Source: Primorskyibacter aestuariivivens (lineage in GTDB: Bacteria; Pseudomonadota; Alphaproteobacteria; Rhodobacterales; Rhodobacteraceae). Taken from it: a DNA stretch of 64,000 nt. The notes under the pieces were generated by a model. That model was not told where the DNA came from. It made no database searches and worked only from the letters and a program-made list of their open reading frames with translations. The translations under genes and the position numbers were made by a program. Below, one piece after another: positions 51,101 through 60,972 of the stretch; the first letter of the stretch is position 1, and every line of letters starts with the position of its first letter. The stretch is from positions 248,001-312,000 of the forward strand of contig NZ_JAQIOZ010000001.1 of the NCBI RefSeq assembly GCF_028023675.1, given 5' to 3'.

Positions 51101-54100
51101 TCGATTATTTCGACGTGGGCATCGACATTCCCGGCGTGATCAAGACGGGCAGCGAATACAATTTCGCGCTGATCTTTGATCTTGATCTGGGTAGCCTTGG
51201 CGGGCTGGTTGGCGATCTGTCGGCCTTCAAATTCTCGATCATCATCGGCTGGAAGGCCTCGGCAACCCCGGCGGATGAGGCGCTGGTCTTTGGCGTGCAG
51301 ATGCCCGAGGCCGACGGCAAGCTTGAGATCACCATCGAGGGCGTGCTGAAAATTTCCATCGGGAATTTCCAGCTCAAATATACCGAAGATGATCTGCTCG
51401 TCTTTGCGATGGTCAAATCCTACATGGAGCTTTTTGGCACCCGCGTGCCGCCGGGCAACGTGAATTTCGATCTGGCGATTTTTGCCCCGCAAAAAGGCGA
51501 CGACAAGATCGGCTGGATCGCCGCGCTGAACGCCGAGGCCGAGAAGAAGAAAACCGCCCAGGCGATCTCCTATGAAGGTCCCTTGCAAGCGGTGCAGGAC
51601 GCGCAGAATTCCATCAGCAAGGCCGAATTCGAGGACTTCCTTGCCCATTACGACGCCCTGCCCGAAGACGAACGCCGCGAGATGCAGCGGGTGGAACCGT
51701 TGGCCGTTTTGGCGGAGCAAAAGAAGAAGGACGGCGACGAGGGCGGCTCGATCCTCAAGCTCGACTATTTCGGCATTGGCCAAAGGGTTGGCCCCAAGGA
51801 CAACCCCGACAGTTTCGACGCTTTCCTGAAATACATGAAGGGCGATTTCTGGACCGCCGTCGAAAAGGGAAAATACACCGATGTCTACAAGCCCGATGGC
51901 GGCTGGATCGTGGTGTCGAACATGGTTCTGCTCGATCTCGTCGGTTTGGGCTTTGTCTTTTACGATTCCACGCCGTTTTATTCGCTCAAGATCTACATCA
52001 CCGCGGGCTCCATCAAGGGGCTGAGCTTTGAGATCACCTATACCAAGGTGAGCGACGATGTGGGGCTGTTCTTTATCAATTTCACCCTGCCCGACACGCT
52101 GCGCACCTTCCAGGCCGGGGCGGCGAGCATCACGCTGCCGGCGCTGAAGCTGTCGATCTACACCAATGGCGATTTCAAGGTCGATCTGGGCTTTCCGGCC
52201 AATGATGACTGGTCCGTTTGTTTCCGGGTCGAGGCCTTTGCCGGGCCCATTCCGGTCACCGGGTCGGGCGGGTTCTATATCGCCAAACTCAGCAGCGCGA
52301 CGGACGACACCTTTACCGCCAAGGATTACGACACGATCCTCGCCGCCGGTTTCGGTGCACGGCTGGGCGTGGGCAAGAATTTCACCGCCGGGCCACTCAA
52401 GGCGGGTGTGAGCCTGACCTTCTTTGGGATCATCGAAGGCGCGATCGGCTACTACGCCTATGATTCAGACAAAGAAGACGTGGTTCAGTACCTGACCGAC
52501 CCCAAGGCGCTGGCCATCAAAGGCCAGTTCGGCGTGATTGGCGAAATCTATGGCTCGATCGATTTTGCCATCATCAAGGCCAGCGTGAATGTCCGCATTC
52601 AGGCCTCGGTTGGCGTGCAACTCTTGATCGAGGCCGGGCTGGGCGGCGACATCATGCTCTATGTCGAAGCCAGCGTGAGCGTCGGCGTCAAGGTCAAGAT
52701 CGGGCTGGGCTTCTTCTCGATCACCATCAGCTTCTCGTTCAAGGCCAGCTTCCGCTTTGAATGGCATCTGCTCAAACAGGACAATGCACAACATGTCGAA
52801 CGTCTGGCGATGCGCTCGAACCTCGCAATGCTGGCAACCGGGGACGCATGGAACCCGGACTTCCCGCTTCAGACCGGCCTGAACGGCAAGCTGTCATCTT
52901 GGATGATCGGGGAATACACCACCGTCTGGACTGACACCACGGCCGTCGGTGCACCGTGGCTGGCCACATCGCTGACCATGGAATACCTGGAGGATCCGGC
53001 AAGCGCCAAGCTCGAGGATTTCAAACCGTTTGAAAACCTCGCCGCACAGATGATCACCTGGGCGCTGTCCGGCGCTCTGGGTATCGGCAACTGGGATGCC
53101 ACGGTCACTCAGAAGGACATCGACGGGCTGAACCAGAACCCCGACCTGCTGACCGGCACGCTGGATTATGACACACTGATCGCCGGTCTGGGCAAGATGT
53201 TCAGCCTGAACATCATCCCGATCCCATCGGACACCAAGGAAGAGACAAATGTCTTTGCCACCATCTTCCCGATGCTGCCCTTCCTGACGCTCAAGACCGA
53301 TGGGCGCGACAGCGAGCTGAGCTACGCGTTCAAGGACAAGAGCAACGTGTCGCAGACCTGGATCGACACCACGCTGCAGACCTATTTCGAAGAGCTTTAC
53401 ACCAACATCACCAGCGAAGGCGGCAATGAGATGCTGGCCGAGATGGCCGATCCCACCGTGCCGCTGGTTCAGGCGATGTTCCTTGACTGGTTCGACGCGG
53501 TAGTCCGCTCCACCAACAACGCGCTGCTGACGCAGATGCAGAATGACGACACCGACAGCGGCAAGCTCTCGGATGTCTATCTGGCCGCTGTGCAAAGCGG
53601 CCAGATCAAGAACGTGGCGGGCCAGATGGCGCAATTCTTCCGCTCGGGCCTGCGCCTGCCCCAGACCGATGGGATGGAACTGCCCGCTGGATCGCTGGAG
53701 GCAACCAACCCGCTCTATGCGTTGATCTGGCAGGAATTCCCGGTCGGCTCCAAGACCGATTACACCGTGTCGCTGACCGGCGACGCGAGCCAGCCCTGGG
53801 TCACGTCCAGTGCGACCTGGGCTGTCAAATCAGCGGATGTGACACCCTACGCGGTCAATGGCAGCGATCTGCCCGTGCCGTCACAACCGGCGGTGATCCC
53901 GATGCTGCAATCGGGGCCACAGGCCTTTGCACTGGCCAATCCGATCACATGGACCCCGGCGGGCGGCGATGCGCTGTCGCTGCGGCCTTTCTCGGCCTCA
54001 ATGCTGACCGCGCTGAAATCCAGCGCGCCGCTGAACATGAGCCTGTTCACCCGCGAAACCGCCAAGGCTTACGATCTGGCCACCGATCCGGTGCCCACGG

Positions 54101-57100
54101 AAGACACGAAATTTGCGCTGAGCATCGATATGGTCATCCGCAAGGTGCCGGGCGCGGGCGGCGCGTCGCTGGCCAATACCTATGCGCTTGGCGCAGCCGA
54201 TCTGACCCAACAGACCATGATGCGCGAGTTGATGGGTGCGTTGCAGGACAACAAGGTCAAGGCCGAAAACGTGCGCCTTCTTTACCAGACCGCGGCGGAC
54301 GAAAGCGGGCTGGTCTCCGACCCGGCGGCCAAGCAGCTTTTCGTACTGCGCACCAACACCACCACCCAATCGGTGCCGCCCGCCACGATGGAGGCCATGC
54401 TGGTCACTGCCGAACAACAGATGGCCGTGGGGGCCAATGCCGATGATCCGCTGGGCTTCCTGCAAATCCTTGAGCAATCGAGCGTCACCAACCAGACCGG
54501 CTATTTCCTGACCTACGAGACCTCGGGCGGCAAGGGCCTGCCCGACGATCTCTTTGGCAGCCAGAATTTCGCGCAGGTCACATTCCTGATTGAGCTGGAT
54601 ATAGCGCCATCGGGCGCGGTCTATGCCCTGCCGAACTATGCCAATGCAGCCGTGCTGACCAATACCAAGCCCGACCTGCTATATTATGCCGAAACCACGG
54701 ACGCGGCGGATGAGACGCAATATGTCTCCACCGCAGCGGGCACGCTGGGCTTTGAGATGGCGCGCACGGAACCCACCGGCGACACGGTACTTGCCCGTCT
54801 TGCGAACCTCTACAGCCTCATTGCCTATCAGGTTCCGCAAAGCACCGGTTTCCGGGCCTCGGGCCTGTCTGTCCCGGCCAGCCCGCAAAAAACGGACGAG
54901 GGCGACACGACCCAGAGCTGGCGGCTCTTTGCACCGCTTTACAAGCTGGCCAGTGACAACCCGGCAGGCGACGCCAACCCCAACCGCTATGCGTCGATTG
55001 GGGATACCGTGACGATCCAGTCGGTTGTGGTCGATGCCTTCGGCAACAGCTTTGGCGCGCCCACAGCCGTCATCGAGGATCAGGCGAACCTGTTCTTTGA
55101 TGATCTGGTGCCGCTGGGCAACTGGACCGGCGTGCGTACGATCTTTGATTTCAATGCCTGGGACAGCCCGACCGACAACACGGTCTGCGCGTCGATTGAC
55201 AGCAGCACGGGGCTTGCCACCGGCGGCGATCCGAAACCCGGCGCGCTTAGCGTCTATCTCTGCCCCAGTGTTGACGCCCTGCCCAAACCCGGCTCGCAAA
55301 GCGCGCTGGCCACGGCAGAGATGTATGACACGGTGATCAACCAGCTTGCGGCCAAGGGGCCGTCCGGACAGGCCACGACCGAGATGTTCGTGACCACCAA
55401 TCTCGACAGTTCCGGCAGCGACATTGCGCTGGATACGGCACAGACCGCAGCGGTGATGAAAATGCTGGGCGATCTGCGTGATTACCTTGTCTCGGGTGGC
55501 ACGGAACCGACCGGGGCCACGCTGACGGTGAACGTGCCAGGGGCGACTGACACCTTGCCGCTGGTCTTCGAGATTCAGGTGGATTTCGGCATCAAACGCA
55601 CCGGTTTCATCTCACCGGACGTGCAGGATTACGCCAATGCCACCCGCGTGGTGACAAATATCCCGCCGCAATCGGACCCCGAAGCGCTCAAGCAACTGGC
55701 GAATGATTTCGCCGTCGCTTTCCCCGCCTTCACCCTCGCCACCGGCCCGGCGGATGCCGACGATGTTGTGGTGCACTCCATGGCACCCGAAATGCTGGCA
55801 GCCGAGACCGGCAAATCCTCGAACGCCCAGCCCAAGGGGCTCTGGGCGGTCTCCACCGCCGTGACCGATCTGCAAATCAGCCAGACCCGGCGCGCCTATC
55901 TTGCGCCCAAACCGCTGGATACCAAACTGCGCTCCGGCACGGTTTGTATGCCCAACAGCTTGGCCGGGCTTGGCAGCCTGCCCGAAAAACGGGCGTTCTC
56001 GGATGTTGATCTTGACCAGATGGCGCGCGGTGCCTTTGCCGCGATTGACAATATCCTTGGTGCGGAGAACGCATCCCACGCCTTCGAGCAGGCTCCGGCG
56101 GCTTACACGGCCATTGCCAATGCCCGCGAACAGATCGCCGACCGCTATGCCGATAACGAGGTTGCGTGGCTCCTGAACGATGCCACCTACCAGGGTCAGG
56201 GCAGCGACCTGTGTCAGGGTCAGGACCTGATGGCACAGCAGATGCGCGCCGCACTTGGCAGTGCCTATGCCATCAACACCATCGTGCAGACCGATGTGAG
56301 CTTTGCCCAATCCCTGCCCGCCAGCATGGACAACCGCCTTCAGCTCTTTGGTCAGATGCAACGTCCGGGCAGCAGCGACACGGGCGAACAATCGGGCGGC
56401 GGCTTTGGTCTTGGCACCGCGCGGGTCGATGTGCCCGCAGGCAGCGGAGGCCAGAATGCCACAACCAGCTTCCTCTATGGCGTCACCGATCAGAAGATCG
56501 AGGAAGAAACCTTTGAGACGATGAATCTGGAATGGGCGGTCTCGCATCTGCAAGTCTTCCTTGACCCGCGCCAGATTGATTATTGCGACCACGGCACCGC
56601 GGCACCGCCGTCGATCTGGCTGCAATTCATCAATGCCTTCACCCATGCCCCACAGATGGGCGAAACGGTGATCCCGCTGGCCTATCGCGATTATCCGACG
56701 CCGCCCACGATGGTGGTGCAATCGGCAGAGGCCGATATCCGGAAGGATCCCAAGACGCTGGGTGAACTGACGCTGTGGTACTACACGGCGATCTATCAGG
56801 CACGTCTGCTGAGCCGCGACGAGGTCATGCTCGACCTGATCTACAACACCGGCGGCGGCGATGAGAACACGCTTGCCTCGGTCGCGGCACAGGATTGCAC
56901 CAGCCAGACCAGCTTTACCCTCTTCGAGGCGCTGGCCCGGTTCCAGGCGGCATACGAGATCCTGCAACCACAGCTCAGCCCGGTTCCCGAAAGCGGCGCG
57001 AAGGACGCGTTGGAGAGCTTTGCCACGCTGGTCACGCAACTGGCCAACAACACCAACTGGGTGCCAAATGCCTTCGACATGGCGGCGGGCTCCGGCCTGA

Positions 57101-58107
57101 CCTTTACGCTGGAACAGGATCTGGTCACCGACATCGCCACCGGCACCGGCGACGCGCGCCAGGTCACGCTTGTACCCGATCCGCTCGCCCCCAAGGGCAA
57201 CCCATGGATCGGCAACAAATGCGTGGCAGCACTCGATCCCACCACGATGAAACCCTATGGCGATCAGGCCGAAACCTGTTCGAAACCGGGCGACAAGATC
57301 GTGCAGGCCGCCTATACGCCCGATCCCCCGCTGAGTGCGAATTTCGTCACCCACAGGGTGCGGGCGCGCGGTTTGACCACACTGGCCTATGAAAACGCCA
57401 ATTCCGGCATCGGCACGCGCCGCAACGCGCATCTCTACCCGGACAAAGCGGTGTTCTCGAACCCGGCCTTCATCTACCAGACGCCGATTGTGGCAGGCAC
57501 CAACCCGATCACGCCCTTTGTACAGAACGACACGGCGTTCCAGATCTATCCCATGATTGTCCCCGACAAGGATCAGGACATGGGCAGCTATATCGCCACC
57601 ACGCTGGAGGAGCTGATGGGCGTCGCCACCTCGACACGGCTGATGGCTGTTGCTGTGGATGACATGGACGCGGTGTCCGAAGCCGCGACCAAGACCCGCC
57701 GGATCAAGATCGACGCGCGCTATGGCTTCCCGATCGGCGCGCCCTCGGGCAGCGGCGATCAGGCCGACACGCTTGTCCCGCTCGCTCCCATGGCTCTGGT
57801 GCGCTCCTTTGACCTGCCAGTGGACGGGCTGGCGGAGGTCATCGTGAAATGGGTGGGCAAATCGGGCGATCCGGGCGTCAACGGCTTGAAACCCTATGCC
57901 GCAGTGCTTGCGGATTGGTTGACCGCGCAGCAGGGCATCGTGCTGGGCGAACCGGGTGATCCAAACGCACCGCCGCAAGGGGCCTTTGTATCCCTGGATG
58001 TGACGCTCTATTCGCAGCTGGACGCGGCCAGCAATCAGCAACCGCTTTTGCGCCTGACCGACCTGCGGCTGGAACTGGCAGCGGTCAAGGCACCGGGAAC
58101 CGAGTAG
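48142..58107 (+). CDS. Giant beta-rich protein of unknown family (3321 residues)
   Basis: The longest gene in the window. No signal peptide, no clear membrane helix and no recognised enzyme motif. Residues 1-180 (GLYLENVDSPETAVWGLMMY) look beta-rich like proteins A and B. Residues about 1245-1545 are striking: long runs of alternating hydrophobic/small residues with glycines and aromatics (AFAGPIPVTGSGGFYIAKLS, LLIEAGLGGDIMLYVEASVS, KIGLGFFSITISFSFKASF), as in beta-solenoid, beta-groove or barrel-like folds. The rest is mixed alpha/beta. GAGGA precedes the ATG at 48142. It is last in an operon with A and B, closed by a terminator. Confidence 0.85.
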   Translation: MQLTQLSDTGLYLENVDSPETAVWGLMMYGNQRPQSVNLGTSFSNADSFYVFFPAANRGAGWAGFAKSMDQQMDNGTNRRFGFFDNDATLLGVLSVTGSGGSQALNGGQEFSFRNLTLKVQQPSTGQASVTYDDGSQTFFIENLAVGAQQTVQWLATPPGGPQRPLTPTGNLAIPVSGPTPGVLRTELMLSLDDQAALECGPMYFAPNSGGGDVIATRYPTFLSGDDGTHVAVTAFADVAQQTAQDRTYFALTDTTLKSGFSSVLGRQITLAPRDGSSDPQKLSTRFVLAGRPVTGPGKNEAYFLTPMGAVSMTQTGSASSGELLCAYSATESFSFENGDVLHFWPGKAAWLVNSPETVGDKGDKTPAVYLDDQATTSWISLTSDAAQNTYFSQPQGSPIYEDDGQTGDATVKPYKLKFKPIPAWPALGTDAANATCPPVPMAPYGGLPGLNTDSSAPFTYLESKGINPARRQVLSQSNPHQSLAPMMKVAAGTEAGTLTNAMTPLGLVGGFDNNNLWMTTHFAVSGAQNNHKLQFEDMGEAIRAAFYQNQIFMVIDQDMSNGTPLFTFGKSDATVELSDWFFDLQLQGENPDGTPPILIIKFFRDKSIKELVSDRALWEAATTFSSDPKSRESQILDIITTAEAAVKKDPNSIYANFVKIVNDPNFTGLLALNTALDLQELPAVIKALLGGMVDEKGNSNIAAFRAHHVGVSISDTGNGGAVELDSSSVFALVDYEDPGTTNTSLQIRSEQGLARDLDVLDSIYPCGANGLTCYGFKVIYLRALFTNNALSSFDAEVDLTVDNLFAVGVNLGNDATTTADGEKANIIKINGSYSEHDGAQTYSFIAKKTYEFSFDDNTYLKKITFDKVQFSATEEETGNATTSTISSRFAIWGSMEFKELDFLDMLSFEKLSFADLGIEMSYQLIANPPPAQPETRDLSLKFSPGNLRFDFGQTKQRDGDKSLLALLPFKLKSFLYSENGQDISKLDYFDVGIDIPGVIKTGSEYNFALIFDLDLGSLGGLVGDLSAFKFSIIIGWKASATPADEALVFGVQMPEADGKLEITIEGVLKISIGNFQLKYTEDDLLVFAMVKSYMELFGTRVPPGNVNFDLAIFAPQKGDDKIGWIAALNAEAEKKKTAQAISYEGPLQAVQDAQNSISKAEFEDFLAHYDALPEDERREMQRVEPLAVLAEQKKKDGDEGGSILKLDYFGIGQRVGPKDNPDSFDAFLKYMKGDFWTAVEKGKYTDVYKPDGGWIVVSNMVLLDLVGLGFVFYDSTPFYSLKIYITAGSIKGLSFEITYTKVSDDVGLFFINFTLPDTLRTFQAGAASITLPALKLSIYTNGDFKVDLGFPANDDWSVCFRVEAFAGPIPVTGSGGFYIAKLSSATDDTFTAKDYDTILAAGFGARLGVGKNFTAGPLKAGVSLTFFGIIEGAIGYYAYDSDKEDVVQYLTDPKALAIKGQFGVIGEIYGSIDFAIIKASVNVRIQASVGVQLLIEAGLGGDIMLYVEASVSVGVKVKIGLGFFSITISFSFKASFRFEWHLLKQDNAQHVERLAMRSNLAMLATGDAWNPDFPLQTGLNGKLSSWMIGEYTTVWTDTTAVGAPWLATSLTMEYLEDPASAKLEDFKPFENLAAQMITWALSGALGIGNWDATVTQKDIDGLNQNPDLLTGTLDYDTLIAGLGKMFSLNIIPIPSDTKEETNVFATIFPMLPFLTLKTDGRDSELSYAFKDKSNVSQTWIDTTLQTYFEELYTNITSEGGNEMLAEMADPTVPLVQAMFLDWFDAVVRSTNNALLTQMQNDDTDSGKLSDVYLAAVQSGQIKNVAGQMAQFFRSGLRLPQTDGMELPAGSLEATNPLYALIWQEFPVGSKTDYTVSLTGDASQPWVTSSATWAVKSADVTPYAVNGSDLPVPSQPAVIPMLQSGPQAFALANPITWTPAGGDALSLRPFSASMLTALKSSAPLNMSLFTRETAKAYDLATDPVPTEDTKFALSIDMVIRKVPGAGGASLANTYALGAADLTQQTMMRELMGALQDNKVKAENVRLLYQTAADESGLVSDPAAKQLFVLRTNTTTQSVPPATMEAMLVTAEQQMAVGANADDPLGFLQILEQSSVTNQTGYFLTYETSGGKGLPDDLFGSQNFAQVTFLIELDIAPSGAVYALPNYANAAVLTNTKPDLLYYAETTDAADETQYVSTAAGTLGFEMARTEPTGDTVLARLANLYSLIAYQVPQSTGFRASGLSVPASPQKTDEGDTTQSWRLFAPLYKLASDNPAGDANPNRYASIGDTVTIQSVVVDAFGNSFGAPTAVIEDQANLFFDDLVPLGNWTGVRTIFDFNAWDSPTDNTVCASIDSSTGLATGGDPKPGALSVYLCPSVDALPKPGSQSALATAEMYDTVINQLAAKGPSGQATTEMFVTTNLDSSGSDIALDTAQTAAVMKMLGDLRDYLVSGGTEPTGATLTVNVPGATDTLPLVFEIQVDFGIKRTGFISPDVQDYANATRVVTNIPPQSDPEALKQLANDFAVAFPAFTLATGPADADDVVVHSMAPEMLAAETGKSSNAQPKGLWAVSTAVTDLQISQTRRAYLAPKPLDTKLRSGTVCMPNSLAGLGSLPEKRAFSDVDLDQMARGAFAAIDNILGAENASHAFEQAPAAYTAIANAREQIADRYADNEVAWLLNDATYQGQGSDLCQGQDLMAQQMRAALGSAYAINTIVQTDVSFAQSLPASMDNRLQLFGQMQRPGSSDTGEQSGGGFGLGTARVDVPAGSGGQNATTSFLYGVTDQKIEEETFETMNLEWAVSHLQVFLDPRQIDYCDHGTAAPPSIWLQFINAFTHAPQMGETVIPLAYRDYPTPPTMVVQSAEADIRKDPKTLGELTLWYYTAIYQARLLSRDEVMLDLIYNTGGGDENTLASVAAQDCTSQTSFTLFEALARFQAAYEILQPQLSPVPESGAKDALESFATLVTQLANNTNWVPNAFDMAAGSGLTFTLEQDLVTDIATGTGDARQVTLVPDPLAPKGNPWIGNKCVAALDPTTMKPYGDQAETCSKPGDKIVQAAYTPDPPLSANFVTHRVRARGLTTLAYENANSGIGTRRNAHLYPDKAVFSNPAFIYQTPIVAGTNPITPFVQNDTAFQIYPMIVPDKDQDMGSYIATTLEELMGVATSTRLMAVAVDDMDAVSEAATKTRRIKIDARYGFPIGAPSGSGDQADTLVPLAPMALVRSFDLPVDGLAEVIVKWVGKSGDPGVNGLKPYAAVLADWLTAQQGIVLGEPGDPNAPPQGAFVSLDVTLYSQLDAASNQQPLLRLTDLRLELAAVKAPGTE

Positions 58108-58130
58108 CAGCGCCCCTCACCACGACGGAC

Positions 58131-58159
58131 AAGGGCGGGCAATGTCTCGCCCTTTTTTT
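58131..58159 (+). terminator. Intrinsic terminator after the giant gene
   Basis: AAGGGCG / CGCCCTT stem, 10- to 12-nt loop, followed by seven T. Lies 24 bp after the giant gene stop. It separates that operon from the regulator gene. The remaining 58160-58324 should hold the regulator promoter; no operator seen. Confidence 0.88.
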
Positions 58160-58324
58160 CTGCTTTCCACGCCCTGACAGCCCCTCTCATGCGGCAACAA
58201 ACCACCGGGCATCAATGACATGCGCCCGGTTCTATCCGCGTTCGAGGCGTGACAGTCCGGCCCGGATGCATTTAAGGTGGCTCCGAGGTTGGTAGGCTTG
58301 GCAATTTTGCTCGAGAAGTCACAT

Positions 58325-60217
58325 ATGCAAGCAAGCCAGGACGTTGAGGCCGCATTATCGTCCCGGGTCCTGAGACTGCTCGATACCCTGCGCTTGAAAA
58401 AAGCGCGGGCGCTGATGATGTTCCTGCTGCTCTCCGACAGCCGCAAACACCGAAGCGAAAAGATCTACGAGCTTTTGTGGCGCGGCGCGGATGTCCAGAA
58501 AGCCAGTTCCTCTTACCGGCAAACCGTGCGCCATATCCGCGTCTCGGCCGAAGATATTCCCGAACTGACCCTGACCACCGGAAGCGGACAGGTGTCGGTC
58601 GAGATCAAGGACAACTGGAACCTGATCGACGAATTGGCCACGTTCCTGACCGGGCGCGACACATTCGATACAGGGCAAAACAATGTCCGCAGCTTTCTGG
58701 GTCAGTTGGACCTGTCGCTGGGCATTTCCGACAGCTTCGACAGCTGGATCGAGGTGGTGCGGGCGCGGGCGCTGGCCCGGTTCCAGCGCGCGCTCGAAAG
58801 TGTGTTCAAAGGCAATACCTCTCAGGACGCGTTGCGTGCCGCTGAATTTCTTTTGGAGATTGAACCACATAACGAGCTGGCCGCGCGTTTCATCATGACC
58901 CGGCATTGGCGGGACAACGCCGCGACCCGGGCGATTGATGTCTATAACCGGCTCTATGAATATCTCGATACCGAGTTCGATCAGGAACCGGAAACCGAGA
59001 CAATTGAACTGCTCGCGGCGATCTCGAACGATCCGCAGGGCGGCAGTACCGCGGGCGACGCAGCGCCGCGTTCGGACAAGGTAACCTTGTCGGTGCAACT
59101 CAAGGAACAGCAATTTGTCGACACACGCGGGGCCAGTTTTCAGACCGTGTTGCTGTCCGACCTGCGCATGCGGCTCAGCCGGTTTCGCGAATGGCGCGTG
59201 GTGGATGATTATTCCAGCGCCAGCGATTTCCTGTTGATCCGGCTGCAATTGTTGCCTGTCGGGCAATCCTATCGTCTCTCGGTCGAAGTGAGCCACCCGC
59301 CGCATCGTGACCTGATCTGGTCGGAGCTGATTGACGAACCCGAGAATAACTGGGACGAAAAGGCCCGCGCGTTGGTGTTCAACGTGGCCAATGCGCTGCG
59401 CATCGTGGTGGCTGACCGGCAAGGCTCAGACATTCGCGCCTTTCAGTATGACAAATGGCTGCAATCTCTGGCCCTGATCGGCACATGGGAAGATTCCGAC
59501 GAAGTCGAAGCCATCGAACTGCTGAGCAGCCTGACGGCGGAAGCGCCGAATTTCAGCCCCGCCCACGCCGAGCTGGCAGGCATCTACAACATCCGGCACA
59601 TCATTCGCCCCGGCACGTTCCAGACCGATGACATCAAGGATCTGGCCCTGTTTCACGCGCTCGAAGCGGTATCACTTGACCCCACCGATACGCGCGCGCA
59701 TCGCGTGCTGGCCTGGTGCTACTGCCACAAATCCGAGTTTGATTTGGCCGAGTTTCACTTTGATCAGGCGATGATGCTGAACCCGCAGAACCCGCATTCG
59801 CTGTCCTCCAGCGCATTGGGGTTCGCCTTTACCGACAATCTGGAACGCGCCCGCGAATTGAACGAACTGGCCGCACGCCTGCCCAATACGATGGAACCCT
59901 TCCATCTGATCTATTTCGCCGCGACCAACTATCTGCTCGGCAATTACGAGCTGGCGCTGGAGCAATGCGAAAAGGGCCGTGGGTTGATGTCCACGGTGGG
60001 CGGATGGCACAGCGCCACATTGGCCAAGCTGGGCCGGATCAAAGAGGCGCAGGCGAGGCTGGAGGATTATCACCTTGAGATTGCGCAAGGCTGGTATGGC
60101 GAACAGCCCGCAACCATGCAGAACGTCCTGACGTGGTTTACCTCGGTCTTTCCCCTGCGCAACACGACGGTGCGCGATGACTTGCAGCAGACCCTGAAAG
60201 CCTGCTGCAAATCCTGA
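58325..60217 (+). CDS. BTAD/SARP-like transcriptional regulator with TPR C-terminus
   Basis: 630 residues. An N-terminal winged-helix region (about 10-95: KKARALMMFLLLSDSRKHRS, SSSYRQTVRHIRVS) is followed by a bacterial transcriptional activation domain (about 130-240: RFQRALESVFKGNTS, EYLDTEFDQEPETETIELL), a middle domain (270-375) and TPR-like repeats (about 390-620: YCHKSEFDLAEFHFDQAMML, GNYELALEQCEKG). SARP-type proteins activate secondary-metabolite or surface operons; in Proteobacteria similar ones are less studied. Sitting between the two unusual operons, it is their likely regulator. Confidence 0.82.
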   Translation: MQASQDVEAALSSRVLRLLDTLRLKKARALMMFLLLSDSRKHRSEKIYELLWRGADVQKASSSYRQTVRHIRVSAEDIPELTLTTGSGQVSVEIKDNWNLIDELATFLTGRDTFDTGQNNVRSFLGQLDLSLGISDSFDSWIEVVRARALARFQRALESVFKGNTSQDALRAAEFLLEIEPHNELAARFIMTRHWRDNAATRAIDVYNRLYEYLDTEFDQEPETETIELLAAISNDPQGGSTAGDAAPRSDKVTLSVQLKEQQFVDTRGASFQTVLLSDLRMRLSRFREWRVVDDYSSASDFLLIRLQLLPVGQSYRLSVEVSHPPHRDLIWSELIDEPENNWDEKARALVFNVANALRIVVADRQGSDIRAFQYDKWLQSLALIGTWEDSDEVEAIELLSSLTAEAPNFSPAHAELAGIYNIRHIIRPGTFQTDDIKDLALFHALEAVSLDPTDTRAHRVLAWCYCHKSEFDLAEFHFDQAMMLNPQNPHSLSSSALGFAFTDNLERARELNELAARLPNTMEPFHLIYFAATNYLLGNYELALEQCEKGRGLMSTVGGWHSATLAKLGRIKEAQARLEDYHLEIAQGWYGEQPATMQNVLTWFTSVFPLRNTTVRDDLQQTLKACCKS

Positions 60218-60229
60218 CACCTCGCCCGG

Positions 60230-60958
60230 TCAGTTGCACATCTCGGTGATGTAGATGCCCACCGCCCGATGAAAGGCCGAAACGGGCGAATTCAGGATCG
60301 CGTACATGTTCTGTTTCGCCGGGTCGGCGCTGTTGGCGAGGTCTTCCATACTGCCCAGACGCTCGTCGATAAGCTTGCCCAGCGCCTGTTTTACATCGTC
60401 CGACAGCGGCGCATCGTTGGAATCCCGCGCGTCATCAAGGATATCGTGGAACAGGCTGCCGAAATGCGCCTTCATCAATCGCCGGTCAAGCTCGTAGCTC
60501 AGCGGCGGCTCAAAGCCCGGTGTGTTGTCCATTGCCGCAATCTCGTCTGCGCGAAAGGCCAGCGTTTCCTTGACCGGCACAACCAGCTTGCGGACATTCG
60601 TATCGGTCTGGCCCTCTTCGCTCACCCGCTCGTCATAGTCGATCACGATTGTGGTCTTTTCCCAGATGCGGTCCAGCTCGGGATCGGACGGGTCATGACC
60701 GGTCGGCGGACGCACTGTCATCGCGTGTTTCAAAAGCCCCGCCATGCGGTCGTATTCGGGCGTGCCCTCTTGCAGGCGCTCGCCCTCGGACAGCTCGACC
60801 ATCGTGCGGCCAATGAATTCCACCGTCAGCGGGATACCGGCCACGCCATCCTTTTCCGCGTTCATGTCAACAGTTTCGTTTTCGGTTCCCGCGCCGTGCA
60901 AATACTTGATGTCGTCATCGTCCAGACGGCGACCGACAATAATATAATTTTTCACCAT
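60230..60958 (-). CDS. Protein of unknown function, partner of the heme peroxidase
   Basis: 242 residues, acidic, no signal peptide. The N-terminus (KNYIIVGRRLDDDDIKYLHG) and the helical C-terminal part (KAHFGSLFHDILDDARDSND, LIDERLGSMEDLANSADPAK) are distinct, and it ends in EMCN. No family recognised. GGGAG 8 nt upstream favours the ATG at 60958; an ATG at 60976 overlaps the peroxidase stop. Third gene of the YcaO-peroxidase operon, convergent with the regulator 13 bp away. Confidence 0.75.
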   Translation of the reverse strand: MVKNYIIVGRRLDDDDIKYLHGAGTENETVDMNAEKDGVAGIPLTVEFIGRTMVELSEGERLQEGTPEYDRMAGLLKHAMTVRPPTGHDPSDPELDRIWEKTTIVIDYDERVSEEGQTDTNVRKLVVPVKETLAFRADEIAAMDNTPGFEPPLSYELDRRLMKAHFGSLFHDILDDARDSNDAPLSDDVKQALGKLIDERLGSMEDLANSADPAKQNMYAILNSPVSAFHRAVGIYITEMCN

Positions 60959-60972
60959 GGTGTTTCTCCCTT

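Noticed and set aside
55612-58041. 809-codon ORF on the minus strand
   Set aside because: Antisense to the giant gene. Composition (His/Arg/Gly-rich) is that of a GC-rich shadow frame; no motif or ribosome site.
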